Shown here one piece after another: positions 18,004 through 26,516 of a stretch of DNA of 64,000 nt. The stretch spans positions 141,311 through 205,310 of the forward strand of contig DATMFK010000001.1 in assembly GCA_035556195.1 (NCBI GenBank), written 5' to 3'. The notes beneath the pieces are model-generated. The model made no database searches. It was not told where the DNA came from and was given only the letters and a program-made list of their open reading frames with translations. How positions within the stretch are numbered: position 1 is the first letter of the stretch; every line of letters begins with the position of its first letter. Source of the stretch: G016756615 sp035556195. Its GTDB lineage: Bacteria; Pseudomonadota; Alphaproteobacteria; Rhizobiales; Rhizobiaceae. The translations under genes were made by a program, and so were the position numbers.

Positions 18004-18954
18004 TTAGCCGAAGACGATCTGAGCTATCCAGAGCCAGAGGGACGTCGTCACGACCGCCGAGGCGGTGGCGATCGTCATCTGGTTCGAGGCCAAGCCCTGG
18101 CCGGTGCCGAACTGGACCGCGATCAAATAGGAATTGATCCCCGAGGGAAGAGCAGCGGTGGCAACCGCCACTTTCGCCGTGAGCGGCGGCAACTGCAGCA
18201 GCCAGGCCATGCCAAGAGCGACCGCGGGCATGAGGAAGAGCTTGAGGCCCGACAGGACCAGCGCCGCCGTGACGTTTCCGGAGACGCCGAATTTCACCAG
18301 GCCCAACCCCATGGCGAAAAGCGCCAGCGGGCCCGCTATGCCCGCCAGGGCGTCGACAAGGCGCATCGCAAGGCCGGGCATCGGAATGCCGGTGAACCGC
18401 CACGCCAGGCCCAGCAGGATGCCGACGATCAACGGGTTGGCGAAAAGCTTCCGCAGGAACTGGCCGATCAGTACCAGCGGACGAAGCTGTTGGTTGCCGT
18501 TGCGTCCGAAAATTCCGAACAGGACGATTGACGCCGCCATCATCGTGGGCAGATGCACCGATACGATCAGCGACAGGATCTCGACCCCCGGCTGGCCGAA
18601 GATGCCGAGCATGAAGGGAATGCCGAGAAGCACGGTGTTGGAGAAGGCCGCCGCCACCCCACCGACCACGCCGGCCGCACCATCGCGACCCAAGATGCGG
18701 GTCATCGTCAGGTGCCCGGCTGTCCAGGTAGCGGCCACGGCCACGAAATACGCGCTCCAGAGCGCCCATGGGGCCGCGCCGTGGAAATCGGCCGTGACCA
18801 TCGTCCGAAAAAGCAGCAGCGGCACGGCGATCCCGACCGCAAACTCCGACAGGGCATCTCCCGTTTCAGCCCGGAGATAACGGGTCCAGCCGGCGACATA
18901 GCCGAGCGCGACCAGGCTGAAGACGAACAGGACGGTTTCCGTGACGGCAGACAT
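18004..18954 (-). CDS. AEC-family (auxin efflux carrier type) transporter
   Basis: An inner-membrane permease of 316 residues with about ten hydrophobic segments in two halves of five, as in the AEC family. The first half ends near LGRDGAAGVVGG and the second begins near QFLRKLFANPLIVGILLG. Family members export or import organic acids such as malate and malonate; bacterial substrates are rarely known. It stands 181 bases upstream of gabD on the same strand and may be read with it, but the gap leaves this open. Confidence 0.8.
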   Translation of the reverse strand: MSAVTETVLFVFSLVALGYVAGWTRYLRAETGDALSEFAVGIAVPLLLFRTMVTADFHGAAPWALWSAYFVAVAATWTAGHLTMTRILGRDGAAGVVGGVAAAFSNTVLLGIPFMLGIFGQPGVEILSLIVSVHLPTMMAASIVLFGIFGRNGNQQLRPLVLIGQFLRKLFANPLIVGILLGLAWRFTGIPMPGLAMRLVDALAGIAGPLALFAMGLGLVKFGVSGNVTAALVLSGLKLFLMPAVALGMAWLLQLPPLTAKVAVATAALPSGINSYLIAVQFGTGQGLASNQMTIATASAVVTTSLWLWIAQIVFG

Positions 18955-19042
18955 CGATGCGCTGATTAAGCGAGCGCGACAGGAACCGCAATCGCCGGGG
19001 CGACCACGAGCGGTGTGCGCACATCCCGCCGGGCAGCATTCG

Positions 19043-19666
19043 CTATGCCGTGACGGCAGCCCTCAACGAGAACACGCCGCCTTGTTTTGACGCCATCCCT
19101 CTTGCCTCCCCGACATCCGACACCGCGTATTCGGCGACGAGTTCGAGACGCTCGCGTGGAAGGTACTCGCGGCCGGGATCGCCGACCAGGACGGAACAGC
19201 CGGCCGCCGAGCAGCGATCGAGGAAGCCGAGCACCCGCGCCGCCAGATCGCTTGCATAAAACAGGTCCCCGACCAGGACGACGTCGACATCGAGAGCCGG
19301 CCCGGTAGTCAGGTCGTCCCCGATCGTCGCCACGAAGACGCCGTTCTCCTCGGCGTTGAGCCGAAGCGCGGCGATCGCATTGGGATCTATCTCCGCGGCC
19401 AGCACTTCGGCCGCACCGGATTTCGCTGCGGCGATGCCCACGATGCCGGAGCCCGCGCCGAGATCGAGCACGCGGCGGCCCCGCACGATCTCCGGGCTGT
19501 CGAGGATATGGCGGGCAAGGGCGACGCCGCCGGCCCACTGATAGGCCCAATAGGGCGCGCCTCCGTTCCAGGTGAAGCGGCGCAAGCCGCTCGCCGGATG
19601 GGCGGTATAAAGACGGATTTCCGGGAGCGAAGGCACTGCGAGAAGACGCATGCTCTCTCGGATCAT
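19043..19666 (-). CDS. SAM-dependent protein lysine methyltransferase (ETFB-KMT/PrmA-like)
   Basis: Class I methyltransferase of 207 residues. SAM motif I is VLDLGAGSGIVGIAA and motif II AAEIDPNA; the DLFY motif (VLVGDLFYASDLA) is typical of the METTL20 (ETFB lysine methyltransferase) group, which methylates the electron-transfer flavoprotein beta subunit and is found in alphaproteobacteria. Homologs start near the segment IRESMRLL, so the ATG at 19666 is favoured over one 21 codons upstream (19729). No etfB gene is in this window. Confidence 0.75.
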   Translation of the reverse strand: MIRESMRLLAVPSLPEIRLYTAHPASGLRRFTWNGGAPYWAYQWAGGVALARHILDSPEIVRGRRVLDLGAGSGIVGIAAAKSGAAEVLAAEIDPNAIAALRLNAEENGVFVATIGDDLTTGPALDVDVVLVGDLFYASDLAARVLGFLDRCSAAGCSVLVGDPGREYLPRERLELVAEYAVSDVGEARGMASKQGGVFSLRAAVTA

Positions 19667-19846
19667 ATGCGACGGATCATCGCGTCGAGAGCTTCGCCTG
19701 CCTTTCGCACCCATCGCATTGTCCGCCAACCATCTCTACCGTGGAATTCTATCACGCTCTGGCTCGGTCAGGCGTGCCTGCCGAGGCCCCGGCTTGTATT
19801 TCCCGATGCTTTCCCATCCCTATATCGGGGCAACCGGAGGAATAGA

Positions 19847-20401
19847 ATGCTTCGACTGGCAGCTGCGCTCACCCTGTTCATGTCGGCGACGACCGCCCTG
19901 GCGACCGAAGCTGGCTGGGCGCTGCTGCGCGAGGGCGGCCATGTGGTTCTGTTGCGCCACGCCATGGTGACCGGCAGCGGCGATCCCGGGGGCTTCGAGA
20001 TCGGCAATTGCGCGACGCAGCAGAAGCTGTCGGAGCGAGGCAAGCAGCAGGCCCGCAAGATCGGCGCGCTCTTCGCTGCGCGCGCGGCTCCGATCGATCG
20101 GGTCCTGTCGAGCCGCTACTGTCGTGCGCTCGATACGGCCATCATAGCCTTCGAAGACAATAAGGTCGAAACGTTCGAGCCGCTGGACCTGATCTCGAAA
20201 GACGCGGCCAAGGCGGACGCTCAGAACGCCGCCGTGCTCTCCGAGATCGAAAAATTCACCGGCGACGGCAACCTCGTCCTTGTGACGCATCTGGAGAACA
20301 TCAAGGCTCTCACCGGCGCGGGCGCCCGTGAAGGAGAGGCGGTGATCGTCGGTCTCGACGGAGAGGCACTACGTGTGCTAGCTCGCATCATCTTCAATTG
20401 A
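19847..20401 (+). CDS. Exported histidine phosphatase family protein
   Basis: A 184-residue protein of the phosphoglycerate-mutase-like (histidine phosphatase) superfamily. An N-terminal signal peptide (LRLAAALTLFMSATTALA) precedes the catalytic motif LLRHAMV, where Ala replaces the usual Gly of RHG. The second active-site His is in LVTHLENIK and the acid segment SSRYCRALDTA is present. The start follows a GGAGG ribosome site at 19836. It should act in the periplasm; the substrate is unknown. Confidence 0.8.
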   Translation: MLRLAAALTLFMSATTALATEAGWALLREGGHVVLLRHAMVTGSGDPGGFEIGNCATQQKLSERGKQQARKIGALFAARAAPIDRVLSSRYCRALDTAIIAFEDNKVETFEPLDLISKDAAKADAQNAAVLSEIEKFTGDGNLVLVTHLENIKALTGAGAREGEAVIVGLDGEALRVLARIIFN

Positions 20402-20558
20402 GATCGGCAGAAACGGAACGATTCGCCACAGGCTGCAACATCCGCGGGAAAGCGCCAGCACCCCAGCGGCAACAACATTCGCCCTTTTCCTGCCCGGAAA
20501 AACCGATTAGAGAGCCGGGCAAATCATGAAGATTCCCCCGGTTTCAGAGGGACACCCC

Positions 20559-20840
20559 GTGCCATCCACATTCGAACGCGTAGCCAAGATCATTTCCGAC
20601 ACGAGCGAGATCGACATCGACACGATCACGCCGGAAAGCCACACCATCGACGATCTGGGCATCGACAGCCTCGACTTTCTCGATATCGTCTTTGCCATCG
20701 ACAAGGAGTTCGGCATCAAGGTCCCGCTCGAGAAATGGACGCAGAGCGTCAATGACGGCAAGGTCCCGACGGAAGAGTATTTCCTCATGAAGAACCTTTG
20801 CGCCAAGATCGACGAGCTGGTGGCGGCCAAGGCCGGCTGA
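20559..20840 (+). CDS. acpXL: Acyl carrier protein AcpXL for very-long-chain lipid A acylation
   Basis: Dedicated acyl carrier protein that carries the 27-hydroxyoctacosanoyl chain of rhizobial lipid A. It matches AcpXL closely: SEIDIDTITPESHTIDDLG, the phosphopantetheine Ser37 in DSLD, and LEKWTQSVNDGKV. A GTG at 20559 gives 93 residues, against about 92 in the family, and has AGAGGGA upstream; an ATG at 20526 would add 11 residues. It is followed after 12 bases by a KAS-like gene. In Rhizobium leguminosarum a fabZXL gene lies in between; here it does not. Confidence 0.92.
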   Translation: MPSTFERVAKIISDTSEIDIDTITPESHTIDDLGIDSLDFLDIVFAIDKEFGIKVPLEKWTQSVNDGKVPTEEYFLMKNLCAKIDELVAAKAG

Positions 20841-20851
20841 TTCCACGAAGA

Positions 20852-22042
20852 ATGAGCGCTCGCGACGTCGTCATTACCGGCATAGGCCTCGTCTCCTCGC
20901 TCGGCGAGGGGCTCGACACCCATTGGGAAAAGCTGTCTTCCGGTGCGACGGAGCCGGTGGTGGATGGGGAGCGGTACAAGCCTTACAGCATCCATCCCCT
21001 GCCCCCGATCGACTGGGGTCTGCAGATCGCCAAGCGCGGCGACCAGCGCCAGATGGAAACCTGGCAGAGGCTCGGAACCTATGCGGCTGGCCTGGCGCTC
21101 GACGATGCCGGCGTGAAGGGCGACGAAGCGCTCTGCTCGACCATGGACATGATCGTGGCGGCCGGCGGCGGTGAGCGTGACGAACTCGTCGACCAGGGGA
21201 TCCTTGAGGCTTCCGAGACGCGCGGCGACACGGAAGTCCTGCTAAACGAAAAGCTGACGACCGAGCTGCGCCCGACCCTGTTCCTGGCCCAGCTTTCCAA
21301 TCTGCTCGCCGGCAACATCTCGATCGTGCACAAGGTCACCGGCTCGTCCCGGACCTTCATGGGCGAGGAAGGGGCCGGTGTGGCTGCGGTCGAAACCGCG
21401 GCCGCGCGTATCCGCGCCGGCCAGTCGACCCACGCCCTCGTCGGCGGCGCCTTCCAGACAGAGCACTCCGACATGCTGCTCGGTTACGAGCTCGGAGCCT
21501 TTCTCCATCGCGGTCCATGGAAGCCGCTTTGGCAGCGAGCCGGCTCGGAAGGCGGCGGTGTCGTTACCGGTTCGGGCGCCGCCTTCCTTGTGCTGGAATC
21601 GCGCGAGCATGCCGAGAAGCGCGGACGCAAGATCTACGCGAAGCTCGGGCGGATCGTTTCCGAAAGGGTGAAGCGGCCGTCGGCCGACCTCGCCGAAGCC
21701 ATCACCGCAATGCTGGAACAGGCCGAGCTGCCGGACACCCCGCTGCTTGCCATGTCGGGCGCATCGGGGGCGCATGCGGCCACGGCCGCGGAAAGAGCGG
21801 CTCTGGACAGGAAGCCGAACGTGGTCGCGCGGGGCTTCGGCACCCTGACCGGCCATCTCAAGGAAGCGCAATTCCCGTTCGCGGTGGCGCTGGCGGCCCT
21901 TGCCGTCGATCGACGTGCCGCCTACCCGGTATTTGACGCCGCCGGCGAAAAGCCGTTCACCGGCACGCCGGACGCCGTACTTGCAACGGCGATCGGCTAC
22001 TGCCATTTCGAAGGCATGGCGCTGGTTTCGGCGCCGGGCTGA
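20852..22042 (+). CDS. KAS-like protein FabF2XL, active-site Cys absent
   Basis: A 396-residue thiolase-fold protein in the fabF2XL position of the very-long-chain acyl locus. The N-terminus (VVITGIGLVSSLGEGL) and overall length fit beta-ketoacyl-ACP synthases. At the nucleophile position, where KAS enzymes read TACAxG, it reads GEEGAG, so Glu173 replaces Cys. The first active-site His motif (NAHGTST in active enzymes) is degraded to SGASGAHAAT; only the last His region, TGHLKEA, is kept. It cannot condense acyl chains by the normal mechanism and resembles a chain-length-factor partner of the intact KAS next to it. That partnership is inference. Confidence 0.8.
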   Translation: MSARDVVITGIGLVSSLGEGLDTHWEKLSSGATEPVVDGERYKPYSIHPLPPIDWGLQIAKRGDQRQMETWQRLGTYAAGLALDDAGVKGDEALCSTMDMIVAAGGGERDELVDQGILEASETRGDTEVLLNEKLTTELRPTLFLAQLSNLLAGNISIVHKVTGSSRTFMGEEGAGVAAVETAAARIRAGQSTHALVGGAFQTEHSDMLLGYELGAFLHRGPWKPLWQRAGSEGGGVVTGSGAAFLVLESREHAEKRGRKIYAKLGRIVSERVKRPSADLAEAITAMLEQAELPDTPLLAMSGASGAHAATAAERAALDRKPNVVARGFGTLTGHLKEAQFPFAVALAALAVDRRAAYPVFDAAGEKPFTGTPDAVLATAIGYCHFEGMALVSAPG

Positions 22043-22057
22043 GAGACGAGGCGCTTC

Positions 22058-23329
22058 ATGGCCAGCACGACGGATCATATGGGACGCAAGGTCGTCGCCG
22101 TGACGGGGATCGGCGTCGTCACGTCGCTCGGCGTCGGCAAGAAGGACAATTGGGACGCTCTGACCTCAGGGCGCTCCGGTATCCACGCGATCACCCGCTT
22201 CCCGGTCGATCACCTCAACACCAGGATTGCCGGCACGGTCGATTTCCTGCCATCCAGCAATCAGGGAGCCAGCGCCCTCACCTATGAGCTCGCTGCCCTT
22301 TCGGCCGAGGAAGCGCTTGCCGAGTCGGGCTTCGGCCCGTCCGACTTCCACGGCCCGCTGTTCCTGGCGTCGCCGCCGGTCGAGCTCGATTGGAAGGATC
22401 GTTTCAGGCTCTATCACGCCGGCAAAGGCATCGAAGGATATGGACGCCTTCTCGAGGTGGCGCGCAACCTGAACTCCGCCGAGGTCTTCGGCGCCACGCA
22501 GTTCGGCACAATTGCCGACCGGCTGGCAGAGCGGTTCGGCGCGACCGGGCTTCCGGTCACCTTGTCCACGGCCTGCGCCTCGGGCGCGACGGCGATCCAG
22601 CTCGGAGTCGAGGCGATCCGTCGCGGCGAATGCGATCGCGCCCTCGCCGTCGGGGCCGACGGCTCGGCGACTGCGGAAGCGCTGATCCGTTTCTCCCTGC
22701 TGTCGGCGCTGTCGACGCAGAACGACGTGCCGGAAAAAGCATCCAAGCCCTTCTCGAAGGACCGCGACGGATTCGTCCTCGCGGAAGGTTCCGCGGCCCT
22801 GGTGCTGGAATCGTTGGACAGCGCTGTTGGGCGCGGCGCCGAAGTCCTGGGCATCCTGAGCGGCTGCGGCGAACGCGCGGACGATTTCCACCGCACCCGC
22901 TCCAAGCCGGACGGCTCGCCGGCGATCGCCGCGGTTCGAGCGGCCCTGGCCGATGCCGGACTTGCGGAAGACGAGATCGACTATGTCAATGCGCATGGCA
23001 CGTCGACGCCCGAAAACGACAAGATGGAGCATCTGTCGCTCTCGACGGTCTTTGGAGAGCGCGTGCGAACCATCCCGATCTCGTCCAACAAGTCGATGAT
23101 CGGTCACACCCTGTCGGCCGCCGGCGCCATCGAAGCAGCGTTTTCGCTGATGACGATGCGCGAAGGCGTGATCCCACCGACGATCAATTACGACAATCCG
23201 GATCCAGCGATCGAACTCGACGTCGTGCCGAACAAGAAGCGGTCGGCGAATGTTCGCACCGTCATTTCGAATTCTTTCGGCTTCGGCGGCCAGAACGCCT
23301 GCCTTGTCATGGCGCGCGAGCCCGTTTGA
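22058..23329 (+). CDS. Beta-ketoacyl-ACP synthase FabF1XL
   Basis: Condensing enzyme of 423 residues that elongates the very-long-chain acyl group on AcpXL. The full catalytic triad is visible: Cys173 in STACASGA, His in VNAHGTSTPEND and His in NKSMIGHTLSAAGA. The C-terminus ISNSFGFGGQNAC is typical of KAS II. It starts 15 bases after the Cys-less paralogue, and the gene order matches fabF2XL-fabF1XL of rhizobia. An alternative start lies seven codons in, at 22079. Confidence 0.9.
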   Translation: MASTTDHMGRKVVAVTGIGVVTSLGVGKKDNWDALTSGRSGIHAITRFPVDHLNTRIAGTVDFLPSSNQGASALTYELAALSAEEALAESGFGPSDFHGPLFLASPPVELDWKDRFRLYHAGKGIEGYGRLLEVARNLNSAEVFGATQFGTIADRLAERFGATGLPVTLSTACASGATAIQLGVEAIRRGECDRALAVGADGSATAEALIRFSLLSALSTQNDVPEKASKPFSKDRDGFVLAEGSAALVLESLDSAVGRGAEVLGILSGCGERADDFHRTRSKPDGSPAIAAVRAALADAGLAEDEIDYVNAHGTSTPENDKMEHLSLSTVFGERVRTIPISSNKSMIGHTLSAAGAIEAAFSLMTMREGVIPPTINYDNPDPAIELDVVPNKKRSANVRTVISNSFGFGGQNACLVMAREPV

Positions 23330-23363
23330 TCGCACCGTCCGAGCTCGAAAGGAACCGCTGCCG

Positions 23364-24392
23364 ATGCGCGCATTGCAGTTGATCGATGACCGCAGGTTGG
23401 AAGCCGTCGATATTCCGCCCCCGCCCCCACCCGCAATCGGCGAGGTGACGCTGCGTATCAAGGCAGTCGCGCTGAACCATATCGATGTCTGGGGCTGGCG
23501 CGGCATGGCCTTCGCCAAGCGCAAGCTGCCTCTGGTCATCGGCGCCGAAGCATCGGGCGAGGTCGAGGAGGTCGGCCCTGGCGTGGCGGGACTGATCCCG
23601 GGGCAACTCGTTTCGATCTATGGCGCTCGGACCTGCGGTCTGTGCCGTCCCTGCCGCGAAGGCCGGGACAATCTCTGCGAGCACGTTTCGGGCGTGCACG
23701 GCTTTCATCTCGACGGCTTTGCGCAGGAGAAGATCAATCTTCCCGCGCGTTTGCTGGTGCCTGCTCCGCCCGGCGTCGATGCAGTCGGGGCGGCCGTCGC
23801 GCCAGTCACCTTCGGCACGGTCGAGCATATGCTGTTCGACAATGCCCGGCTGGAACCGGGCGAGACGATCCTCGTCCATGCCGGCGGCTCCGGCATCGGC
23901 TCGGCCGCGATCCAGCTCGCCAAGCGCATGGGCTGCACGGTCATCACGACCGTCGGTTCGAACGACAAGATCGCCAAGGCCGAAGCGCTGGGCGCCGATC
24001 ACGTGATCAACTATCGCGAGGACCGCTTCGAAGGCGTGGTGCGCAAGATCACGAAGAAGAAGGGGGTCGACGTCGTCTTCGAACATGTCGGCGCCGACAC
24101 CTGGGCCGGTTCGATGCTGTCGCTGAAACGCGGCGGCCGGCTCGTCACCTGCGGCTCGACCTCCGGCGTCTCCACATCGATGAACCTGATGCAGCTCTTC
24201 CAGCAGCAGTTGAAGATCCTCGGGTCCTTCGGCTGCCGGATGGAGAACATGGCGGACGCCATGCAGAAGATGGCCGCCGGGCTCGTGCGGCCGGTCATCG
24301 ACACGGAAGTGGAATTCGATTCCATCGACGCGGCGCTGAAGCGCATGGAAGGCCGCGATGTCTTCGGCAAGATCATTCTGCGCGTTGCCTGA
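23364..24392 (+). CDS. Zinc-binding alcohol dehydrogenase of the very-long-chain acyl locus
   Basis: Medium-chain dehydrogenase of 342 residues. It has the structural zinc cluster Cys-x2-Cys-x2-Cys-x7-Cys in TCGLCRPCREGRDNLC, the cofactor motif VHAGGSGIGSAA, and a GAEASGEVEEVG N-terminal segment. It occupies the place of adh2XL between fabF1XL and lpxXL in rhizobia, where it is thought to help make or modify the omega-1-oxygenated C28 chain. The start at 23364 has AAAGGA upstream. The exact reaction is not established by sequence. Confidence 0.85.
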   Translation: MRALQLIDDRRLEAVDIPPPPPPAIGEVTLRIKAVALNHIDVWGWRGMAFAKRKLPLVIGAEASGEVEEVGPGVAGLIPGQLVSIYGARTCGLCRPCREGRDNLCEHVSGVHGFHLDGFAQEKINLPARLLVPAPPGVDAVGAAVAPVTFGTVEHMLFDNARLEPGETILVHAGGSGIGSAAIQLAKRMGCTVITTVGSNDKIAKAEALGADHVINYREDRFEGVVRKITKKKGVDVVFEHVGADTWAGSMLSLKRGGRLVTCGSTSGVSTSMNLMQLFQQQLKILGSFGCRMENMADAMQKMAAGLVRPVIDTEVEFDSIDAALKRMEGRDVFGKIILRVA

Positions 24393-24425
24393 AATGACCG
24401 CCGGGGAAAATCGAGGAGGCGGCCG

Positions 24426-25370
24426 ATGAGGCCGCTGACCATCCGCGTTCTCCAGCGATTAAGGACGCTCAACCATTGGATGGTCGCGCAATTCGCCCGG
24501 CTGGGGCTGGGCGTGCTGCGTCGACTGCCGCCCGACAAGGCGCTCAACTTCGCCGATCGCTTCGCCCGTCGCGTCGGCCCCTGGTTCGGGCGCCATCGTG
24601 TGGCGCTCAACAATCTGAGGCTCGCCTACCCCGAGAAGAGCGAGGCCGAGATCCAGCAGATCGCCTCCGACATGTGGGGCAACATGGCGCGACTGGCGGC
24701 CGAATATATCTTCATCGAGCAGCTCTTCGACTTCGTGCCCTTCAAGGAGCCGCCCGGCCGTATCGAGGTCTCGGGCATCGAGATCTTCGAGCGCATCGCG
24801 GCGGACAAGAGGCCGCACATCATCTTCACCGGCCATATCGGCAATTTCGAGCTACTTCCCGTTGCCGCCGCGACCTTCGGACTGAAGGTCACGGCGATGT
24901 TTCGCGCGCCCAACAATCCTTTCATCGCCGAGTATGTGTTCAAGACGCGCCAGTCGGCCATGGGAGACCTTCTGGCCTCGCGGGCCGGAGCAGCACTTGC
25001 TCTCGCGCGCATCCTGGAAAACGACGGCAATGTCGGCGTTCTGGTCGATCAGAAATTCTCGCACGGCGTGCCGACGACCTTTTTCGGCCGCCCTTGCGAA
25101 ACCAGCCCTCTCGTTCCCAAACTGGCGCGCCAGTTCGAATGCGACGTCTATCCGGCGCATTGCGTCCGCCTGCCCGGCAACCGCTTCCGCCTGATCCTTC
25201 ACGAGAAGCTCGACTTACCGCGCGACGCTTCGGGACAGGTCGACGTAAATCGCACCACGCAAATGCTGAACGACGTCGTCGAAGGCTGGGTACGGCAGGA
25301 TCCCGGCCAGTGGATGTGGTTCCACAAGCGGTGGAATATCGCGGGGCCGAAGCGCAAGGGTAGGCGCTAA
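24426..25370 (+). CDS. lpxXL: Very-long-chain acyltransferase LpxXL
   Basis: Lysophospholipid-acyltransferase (LpxL/HtrB) family enzyme of 314 residues that transfers the C28 chain from AcpXL to lipid A at the inner membrane. The catalytic His-x4-Glu motif is seen as GHIGNFELLP, followed by MFRAPNNP and LVDQKFSHGV, and the C-terminal block QWMWFHKRWN. It closes the locus that begins with acpXL. Its last bases overlap the end of the molybdoenzyme anchor gene on the other strand. Confidence 0.92.
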   Translation: MRPLTIRVLQRLRTLNHWMVAQFARLGLGVLRRLPPDKALNFADRFARRVGPWFGRHRVALNNLRLAYPEKSEAEIQQIASDMWGNMARLAAEYIFIEQLFDFVPFKEPPGRIEVSGIEIFERIAADKRPHIIFTGHIGNFELLPVAAATFGLKVTAMFRAPNNPFIAEYVFKTRQSAMGDLLASRAGAALALARILENDGNVGVLVDQKFSHGVPTTFFGRPCETSPLVPKLARQFECDVYPAHCVRLPGNRFRLILHEKLDLPRDASGQVDVNRTTQMLNDVVEGWVRQDPGQWMWFHKRWNIAGPKRKGRR

Positions 25371-26272
25371 CCTCCGTAGTAGTTCATTACCGCATGGCGG
25401 GCTGTCGCAAAGAACAGCCACCGCTCCATCAGGATACCGGCAACAAAGAGCAGCGCCGCGACCGTGCACAGCAGCGTCGGCAGGACGGTGCCGCCGGTTG
25501 CCATCGCCGCCACGACGAGAAGCCCGGGAACGAGCCCTCCAACGACCACGGCGAGCCGCTCGAGCGTGGCGGCGTGCTTTCGGGCGATGCGGAAGCCCAT
25601 TTCCCTGGTCAGATAATTGTCGTTGATATGGGGGCGCTCGAACAGGCGCACACGCCCGATAGCTCCGAGCCCGGTCGCGCTTTCAGGCGTCGAGAGCGGC
25701 TCGAGCGTCGCCAGCCGGGTCCACCACATGCGCTTCGCCGACCAGGCCGCCGCGACGAAGAACAGCGACGCCACAAGAATCGCTTCGGACAGTGAAAACA
25801 ATCCGGCAAGCAGGAGGCCTCCCGCGGCCGAGAACAGCAGGTAGCATACCGGTGTAAGCGGGGTGTGCCACGCATCGATCGACTTCAACGAGGCGTAGAT
25901 CATGGCCGTGCAATAGACCACGGCGGCGCAAAGCAGCGTGCCCAGCAAACCCGGGATCAGCATATAGCGGCCCTCAACCACGGAGCCCCATGCCGAGACG
26001 ACCAGCGGCACGAATGTCACCAGCGCCAGCACTCCCTCACGCGACAACCAGCTCGACCGCCACTGCGAGAAGGCCCGCCAGGCACGTTGCGGATTGCCGA
26101 GATGAAGCGTCGAGAAGGACAGGCCCGCCGCGATCAGCGCCAATGCCAGGACATGGGCGATCTCGGTAGAAAGGGCGGCTGGATCGAGAAGGCCGAGGCC
26201 CAGGACGGCAGCCAGTCCGTAGCCCAGCCCGGACAGCGTGGTGAAGACGATGATGGAAGGCGCGGGATGCAT
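25367..26272 (-). CDS. Membrane anchor subunit of DMSO-reductase-family enzyme (SoeC/DmsC-like)
   Basis: A 301-residue integral membrane protein with about eight hydrophobic segments. It begins MHPAPSIIVFTTLSGLGYG, a start typical of DmsC/SoeC-type anchors, and ends in a conserved ARHAVMNYYGG. It anchors the molybdenum and iron-sulfur subunits and exchanges electrons with quinone. It is separated from the iron-sulfur subunit by 244 bases filled mainly with an inverted repeat pair, so coupling to the upstream genes is loosened. The ribosome site is weak. The 3' end overlaps the lpxXL stop. Confidence 0.8.
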   Translation of the reverse strand: MHPAPSIIVFTTLSGLGYGLAAVLGLGLLDPAALSTEIAHVLALALIAAGLSFSTLHLGNPQRAWRAFSQWRSSWLSREGVLALVTFVPLVVSAWGSVVEGRYMLIPGLLGTLLCAAVVYCTAMIYASLKSIDAWHTPLTPVCYLLFSAAGGLLLAGLFSLSEAILVASLFFVAAAWSAKRMWWTRLATLEPLSTPESATGLGAIGRVRLFERPHINDNYLTREMGFRIARKHAATLERLAVVVGGLVPGLLVVAAMATGGTVLPTLLCTVAALLFVAGILMERWLFFATARHAVMNYYGG

Positions 26273-26324
26273 GGCTAGTTGGCGGCTGGGAATGAAGGAT
26301 AAGCGCGAGCACCTCGTTCCTTCG

Positions 26325-26482
26325 CGCCCCCCTCTGTCCTGCCGGACATCTCCCCCACAAGGGGGGAGATTGGCGGTCGCGACCGCAGCCCACAACCAGT
26401 AACGTTGGAGGGGAAGAACCGAGGCGGAAACTGCCAATCTCCCCGCTTGTGGGGGAGATGTCCGGCGGAACAGAGGGGGGCG
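26325..26482. repeat. Inverted palindromic repeat pair (family A) between subunit genes
   Basis: Arms at 26325-26374 and 26433-26482 are reverse complements with a few mismatches and share the core CTGTCCTGCCGGACATCTC with the pair at 2959-3118 (the right arm carries one change in it). The element occupies most of the gap between the iron-sulfur and membrane-anchor genes and so sits inside an operon, where it may form a large hairpin in the mRNA. Confidence 0.8.
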
Positions 26483-26516
26483 ACGTAGAGGATCGACGTG
26501 GAAAGCACCAGCGCGC

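Noticed and set aside
16425..18137. Long open frame (570 codons) opposite gabD
   Set aside because: Antisense shadow; gabD on the other strand has all catalytic residues.
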